Source: Solobacterium sp. (GTDB lineage: Bacteria; Bacillota_I; Bacilli_A; Erysipelotrichales; Erysipelotrichaceae). Taken from it: a stretch of DNA of 9,393 nucleotides. The position numbers and the translations under genes are program-made. How positions within the stretch are numbered: position 1 is the first letter of the stretch; every line of letters starts with the position of its first letter. A model generated the notes under the pieces. That model saw only the letters and a program-made list of their open reading frames with translations, made no database searches and was not told where the DNA came from. Below are positions 6,037 through 9,393 of this stretch, piece after piece. The stretch is taken from assembly GCA_016280695.1 (NCBI GenBank), contig JAEEHG010000140.1, positions 1-9,393 of the forward strand. The letters are read 5' to 3'.

Positions 6037-6059
6037 CTGCTCTCGAAGAGGACTATAAT
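6031..6059 (+). promoter_or_regulatory. Sigma-A type promoter of the ABC importer operon
   Basis: TTTACA (6031-6036), a 17-base spacer and TATAAT (6054-6059) form a near-consensus promoter. Transcription would start near 6066, about 32 bases before the GTG start at 6098. The -35 box is inside the cre-like site. Confidence 0.82.
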
Positions 6060-6097
6060 AATTGCAAAGGTTTCATAAATAACAGGAGGGAAAGATT

Positions 6098-7195
6098 GTG
6101 AAAAAACTGATGAAACTGTTCCTTGCCGGATCACTGGCATTTGGAATGGCCGCCTGCAGTTCCGGCGGCAACTCCGGCGGCGGTACTTCGGATGATGAAT
6201 CCGAACTGGTAAAGGCTGCCAAGGAAGAAGGCGAACTGGTTGTTTACGGTTCCTGCGAAGAAGAATATCTGACGGCGGCAGCCGAGCATTTCGAGGAACT
6301 CTATGGGATTCACGTGACGGCACAGAGACTGTCCACCGGTGAAGTCCAGGCCAAGATTGAAGAAGAGAAGGGCAATCCTTCCGGTGACGTCTGGTTCGGC
6401 GGCACCACCGATCCGTACAACATTGCGGCATCCAAGGGCCTGCTCGAAGCTTATGAGGCAGAAAACGCATCTCATCTGATCAGCCCTGCTTACCGTGACA
6501 AGGACGGCTACTGGTATGGTATTTACAAGGGCATCCTGGGCTTCATGGTCAATAAGGATGAACTGGCCCGTATGGGTATTGACAGACCGGAAGACTGGGC
6601 TGATCTGCTCGATCCGAAGTACAAGGGTCTGATCTGGCTGTCCAACTATAATACTGCCGGCACAGCCAAGCTGGTCATCAACACCATGATCCAGAAGTAC
6701 GGTCACGATGAAGGCATTCAGTACCTGGTTGACCTTGACAAGAATGTCCAGGTTTACACCAAGTCCGGCTCTGGCCCGTCCAAGAATGTCGGCACGGGTG
6801 AGTGTGTGGTCGGCATCGGCTTCCTGCATGACGGCATTACCCAGATCGTTGACAACGGCTACGGAAACGTCGAACTGGTGATCCCGAGCAGCGGTACATC
6901 GTTTGAAATCGGCGCTACAGCCATCTTCGCCGGTGCCAAGCATCCAAATGCCGCCAAGCTGTGGATTGAATACGCGCTGTCTCCGGAATGTGTCGAACTG
7001 GCAGCCCAGCATGGTTCCTATCAGTTCCTGGTCATCGACAACGCCAAGCAGCCGGAAGTCGCGGATGAATTCGGTCTCGATCCGAACAACGTCATGGACT
7101 ATGACTTCGAAGATGCCAAGGCCAACACCGAAGCATACATCGCCGATGTCATGAATGCCCTGGGCGGCGGCGACGACAGATTCAAGACAGAATAA
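6098..7195 (+). CDS. ABC importer solute-binding lipoprotein, AfuA/FbpA-like
   Basis: This 365-residue protein captures the substrate outside the cell and delivers it to the permease encoded next. Residues 1-20 are a lipoprotein signal ending in the lipobox GMAAC, with Cys20 the lipid anchor; a Ser/Gly-rich tether (21-31) follows. The mature part resembles the periplasmic-binding group with GDVWFGGTTDPY near 96-107, LLDPKYKG near 170-177, and IGFLHDG (240-246). The Tyr-Tyr iron ligands of classical FbpA are not seen. Instead His244-Asp245 and Glu270 (TSFEIGA) sit where, as I recall, AfuA uses His, Asp and Glu to bind sugar phosphates; this alignment is from memory and unverified. Together with the cre-like promoter site this favours a sugar-phosphate or other carbon substrate over iron, but neither is proven. 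The start is GTG, with AGGAGGG (6084-6090) seven bases upstream. Confidence 0.85.
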   Translation: MKKLMKLFLAGSLAFGMAACSSGGNSGGGTSDDESELVKAAKEEGELVVYGSCEEEYLTAAAEHFEELYGIHVTAQRLSTGEVQAKIEEEKGNPSGDVWFGGTTDPYNIAASKGLLEAYEAENASHLISPAYRDKDGYWYGIYKGILGFMVNKDELARMGIDRPEDWADLLDPKYKGLIWLSNYNTAGTAKLVINTMIQKYGHDEGIQYLVDLDKNVQVYTKSGSGPSKNVGTGECVVGIGFLHDGITQIVDNGYGNVELVIPSSGTSFEIGATAIFAGAKHPNAAKLWIEYALSPECVELAAQHGSYQFLVIDNAKQPEVADEFGLDPNNVMDYDFEDAKANTEAYIADVMNALGGGDDRFKTE

Positions 7196-7214
7196 CAACT
7201 GAACAGAACAAGAC

Positions 7215-7250
7215 AATACCGGGCGGATTCCGTGTCCGTCCGGTATTTTC
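7215..7250 (+). terminator. Intergenic hairpin between binding protein and permease genes
   Basis: A 13-pair stem is formed by 7215-7227 against 7235-7247, with one G-T wobble and a seven-base loop, followed by a short T run (7246-7249). Placed just after the binding-protein gene, it probably works as a partial terminator or a 3' stabiliser. Either would give more binding protein than permease, a common arrangement in ABC importer operons. Confidence 0.6.
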
Positions 7251-7279
7251 CTGACTGATCCATAGAGAGGAGGCTTAAT

Positions 7280-8989
7280 ATGGCGAGAAGTCAAAGCAGA
7301 GAACTCGAGCGCAAGAAGTTCTTTGCGGATCCCATCATGGTGACAACCATTGTTGTTCTGATTGTTTTCCTGACCCTGTTTATCCTGTATCCGCTGGCCA
7401 TCCTGCTGATTGACAGTGTGATTACCGGCGAAGGCATTTCCCTGAGTGTATTCCAGCGGGTCATGGGCATGCCAAGTTTCCGCAGGGCCATTACCAATAC
7501 CCTGAAAGTCGGTTTTCTGGTCGGTATCCTGTCGGCCCTGATCGGCCTGCTGTTTGCCTATGTGGAAGAATATGTCCAGCTCAAGACAAAGATGCTTGCC
7601 GGGCTGTTTAAAGTGATAAGCATGCTGCCGGTTGTCTCACCGCCGTTTGTACTGTCGCTGTCCATGATCATGCTGTTTGGCAAGGCCGGCATCATTACCC
7701 GTTATCTGCTGCATATCTATGACAATAACGTGTATGGCTTCTGGGGCATCGCGATCGTGCAGACACTGACGTTCTTCCCGGTCTGCTACATGATGATGAA
7801 AGGCCTGCTGCGGAATATTGACCCGTCTCTGGAAGAGGCAGCCCGGGATATGGGCGCATCACGGCTCAAGGTTTTCAATACTGTGACGCTGCCGCTGATT
7901 CTGCCGGGTCTCGGCAATGCATTCCTGGTGACGTTCATTGAGTCCATCGCGGATTTTGCCAACCCGATGATCATCGGCGGTTCCTATGATACGCTGGCAA
8001 CCTCAATTTATCTGCAGATTACCGGTGCGTATGACAAGCAGGGCGCTTCCGCCATGGCGGTCGTGCTTCTGGCTATTACGCTGATGATGTTCATCGTCCA
8101 GAAGTACTATCTGGAAGCCAAGAGCACTGCCACCCTGACCGGCAAGGCCAGCCGGCAGAGAATGATGATCACCGACAAGTCGGTCACCCGTCCGCTGACG
8201 GCTTTCTGCCTGCTTGTTTCCCTGTTTGTTGTCATGATGTATATCTGTGTGCCGCTGGGTGCGCTGTTCAAGACATGGGGCTATGACTTCCATCTGACAT
8301 TCAAGTGGTTCCAGATGGTCTTCACCAGATACAAGGGCTTCAAGGCCTTCAAGGATTCCTTCCTGCTGTCGCTGATTGCCTCGCCGATCACGGCGCTGCT
8401 GTCCATGATTATTTCCTACCTGGTTGTCAAGCGTTCGTTCCGGGCCAAGGGATTCATTGAAGCAGTATCCATGCTGGCAATGGCAGTCCCGGGCACGGTT
8501 CTCGGTGTCGGTTACATCCGCGGCTTCTCGGCCGGTGTATTCCGTTCCGGTTTCCTGCAGTCCCTGTACGGGACAGGAACGCTGCTGGTCATTGTCTTCA
8601 TCGTCCGCTCGCTGCCGACCGGTACCAGAAGCGGTATCTCGGCCCTGCGCCAGATTGACAAGAGTATCGAAGAATCTGCCTATGACATGGGCGCTGACAG
8701 TTTCCGGGTGTTCATGACGGTGACCCTGCCGCTGATCAAGGACAGTTTCCTGTCCGGCCTGGTTACGGCGTTTGTCCGCAGCATTACGGCGATTTCCGCC
8801 ATTATCCTGCTGGTAACACCGAAGTTCCTGCTGATTACCGTACAGATCAACGAGTTCGCCGAGAAAGGCTCTTACGGCATTGCCTGCGCCTTTGCGACAA
8901 TCCTGATCATCATTACATACGGTTCCGTCACCCTGATGAACCTGTTTATCAAGCACTTCGGCACCAGCCGTGAAATCAAGGAGGTATAA
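7280..8989 (+). CDS. ABC importer permease, two fused FbpB-type domains
   Basis: This 569-residue inner-membrane protein forms the channel of the importer. It contains two BPD_transp_1 permease halves in one chain, so a single copy can replace the usual dimer. Hydrophobic spans are evident near residues 20-45, 75-95, 112-133, 152-172, 210-232 and 257-274 in the first half. In the second half they lie near 306-328, 360-383, 394-412, 432-444, 490-515 and 532-555. Each half carries an EAA loop that contacts the ATPase: EEAARDMGASRLKVF (185-199) and EESAYDMGADSFRVF (464-478), each followed by TVTLPLI. This fused arrangement is typical of the FbpB/AfuB/ThiP group. The ATG at 7280 has AGGAGG (7268-7273) six bases upstream. 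The ATPase gene begins two bases after its stop, and its ribosome binding site lies in the last permease codons. Confidence 0.92.
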   Translation: MARSQSRELERKKFFADPIMVTTIVVLIVFLTLFILYPLAILLIDSVITGEGISLSVFQRVMGMPSFRRAITNTLKVGFLVGILSALIGLLFAYVEEYVQLKTKMLAGLFKVISMLPVVSPPFVLSLSMIMLFGKAGIITRYLLHIYDNNVYGFWGIAIVQTLTFFPVCYMMMKGLLRNIDPSLEEAARDMGASRLKVFNTVTLPLILPGLGNAFLVTFIESIADFANPMIIGGSYDTLATSIYLQITGAYDKQGASAMAVVLLAITLMMFIVQKYYLEAKSTATLTGKASRQRMMITDKSVTRPLTAFCLLVSLFVVMMYICVPLGALFKTWGYDFHLTFKWFQMVFTRYKGFKAFKDSFLLSLIASPITALLSMIISYLVVKRSFRAKGFIEAVSMLAMAVPGTVLGVGYIRGFSAGVFRSGFLQSLYGTGTLLVIVFIVRSLPTGTRSGISALRQIDKSIEESAYDMGADSFRVFMTVTLPLIKDSFLSGLVTAFVRSITAISAIILLVTPKFLLITVQINEFAEKGSYGIACAFATILIIITYGSVTLMNLFIKHFGTSREIKEV

Positions 8990-8991
8990 CA

Positions 8992-9393
8992 ATGGCTAAA
9001 GAGAAAAAAGGGGTTCGCCTTGAACATATATCGAAAATCTACCTGGATCCCAAGACAAAGAAAGAATTCTATGCCGTAAAGGATACAACCCTGGATATCG
9101 AACCGGGTACATTCGTCACCCTGCTCGGCCCGTCCGGCTGCGGCAAGACTACGACCCTGCGCATGATTGCCGGCTTTGAGAGCCCGGATGAAGGGGAGAT
9201 TTACCTCGGCGGGGAACCGATCAATGAACTGACCCCGAACAAGCGCGATACAGCCATGGTCTTCCAGAGCTACGCGCTGCTGCCGCACTACAATATCTAT
9301 GACAACGTCGCATATGGCCTGAAACTGCGGAAGATGAGTCCCGAGGTCATCAAAGAGAAGGTAACCAACATTCTGAAGCTGGTCGGCCTGGAA
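8992..9393 (+). CDS. ABC importer ATPase subunit (partial, N-terminal part)
   Basis: The first 134 codons of the ATP-binding subunit are present; the gene runs off the right edge. It powers import by the binding protein and permease encoded upstream. The Walker A motif is GPSGCGKTT (46-54), the Q-loop glutamine is Gln92 in VFQSYALLPH, and FESPDEGEI (62-70) is typical of the PotA/FbpC/UgpC type of importer ATPase. The LSGGQ signature, Walker B and any C-terminal TOBE domain lie beyond the window. The ATG at 8992 is preceded by AAGGAGG (8978-8984), seven bases away and inside the end of the permease gene. This indicates tight cotranslation. Confidence 0.93.
   Translation, partial: MAKEKKGVRLEHISKIYLDPKTKKEFYAVKDTTLDIEPGTFVTLLGPSGCGKTTTLRMIAGFESPDEGEIYLGGEPINELTPNKRDTAMVFQSYALLPHYNIYDNVAYGLKLRKMSPEVIKEKVTNILKLVGLE

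Noticed and set aside
6131..7294. Open frame of 387 codons on the minus strand opposite the binding-protein gene
   Set aside because: No family resemblance or ribosome binding site; the plus strand has an unambiguous lipoprotein gene with promoter and start signal.
8003..8992. Open frame of 329 codons on the minus strand opposite the permease gene
   Set aside because: Its composition is that of an antisense shadow of a membrane protein gene (Gln/Asp/Arg-rich) and no motif is visible.

Overview
The window is gene-dense and every recognisable gene is on the + strand. It suggests a low-copy chromosomal segment of a Gram-positive anaerobe of the Bacillota. The reasons are an RNase Y / YmdB gene pair as in Bacillus, strong AGGAGG ribosome binding sites, TATAAT promoters, a lipoprotein-type solute-binding protein, a catabolite-repression (cre-like) site and a clostridial-type 2[4Fe-4S] ferredoxin. 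Codons prefer G or C at the third position, so this is a GC-richer member. An Erysipelotrichia-like lineage is my guess, with low confidence.

Layout. (1) 1-928: the last 49 codons of RNase Y (rny), then the metallophosphoesterase YmdB, closed by a hairpin terminator whose loop contains the ymdB stop codon. (2) 1022-2133: an extended -10 promoter and a family 2 glycosyltransferase. (3) 2134-5673: a short structured leader, then three tightly packed genes. They encode a low-molecular-weight protein tyrosine phosphatase, a small C_GCAxxG_C_C redox-type protein, and an 833-residue fusion of a TetM/EF-G-like ribosomal GTPase to a YacP/Rae1-like NYN endonuclease domain. (4) 5715-5985: a monocistronic ferredoxin gene with a near-consensus promoter and a strong terminator. 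(5) 6011-9393: an ABC importer operon with a lipoprotein solute-binding protein, an intergenic hairpin, a fused two-domain permease and the start of the ATPase, which runs off the right edge. Its promoter overlaps a cre-like site.

The most interesting item is the GTPase-NYN fusion. TetM-type GTPases enter the ribosomal A site, and B. subtilis Rae1 (YacP) is a ribosome-dependent A-site mRNA endonuclease. Joining the two in one chain suggests a factor that uses GTP to bring an mRNA-cutting domain to ribosomes. The tetracycline-displacing loop of TetM is not conserved, so a plain resistance call looks wrong. The gene overlaps the redox-protein gene by 4 bases and follows the phosphatase gene, which hints at a redox- or phosphorylation-linked translation response. 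That link is inference only.

The ABC importer resembles the AfuABC/FbpABC group. The cre-like promoter site and a His-Asp...Glu pattern in the binding protein lean toward a sugar-phosphate or other carbon substrate rather than iron, but the substrate is unproven.
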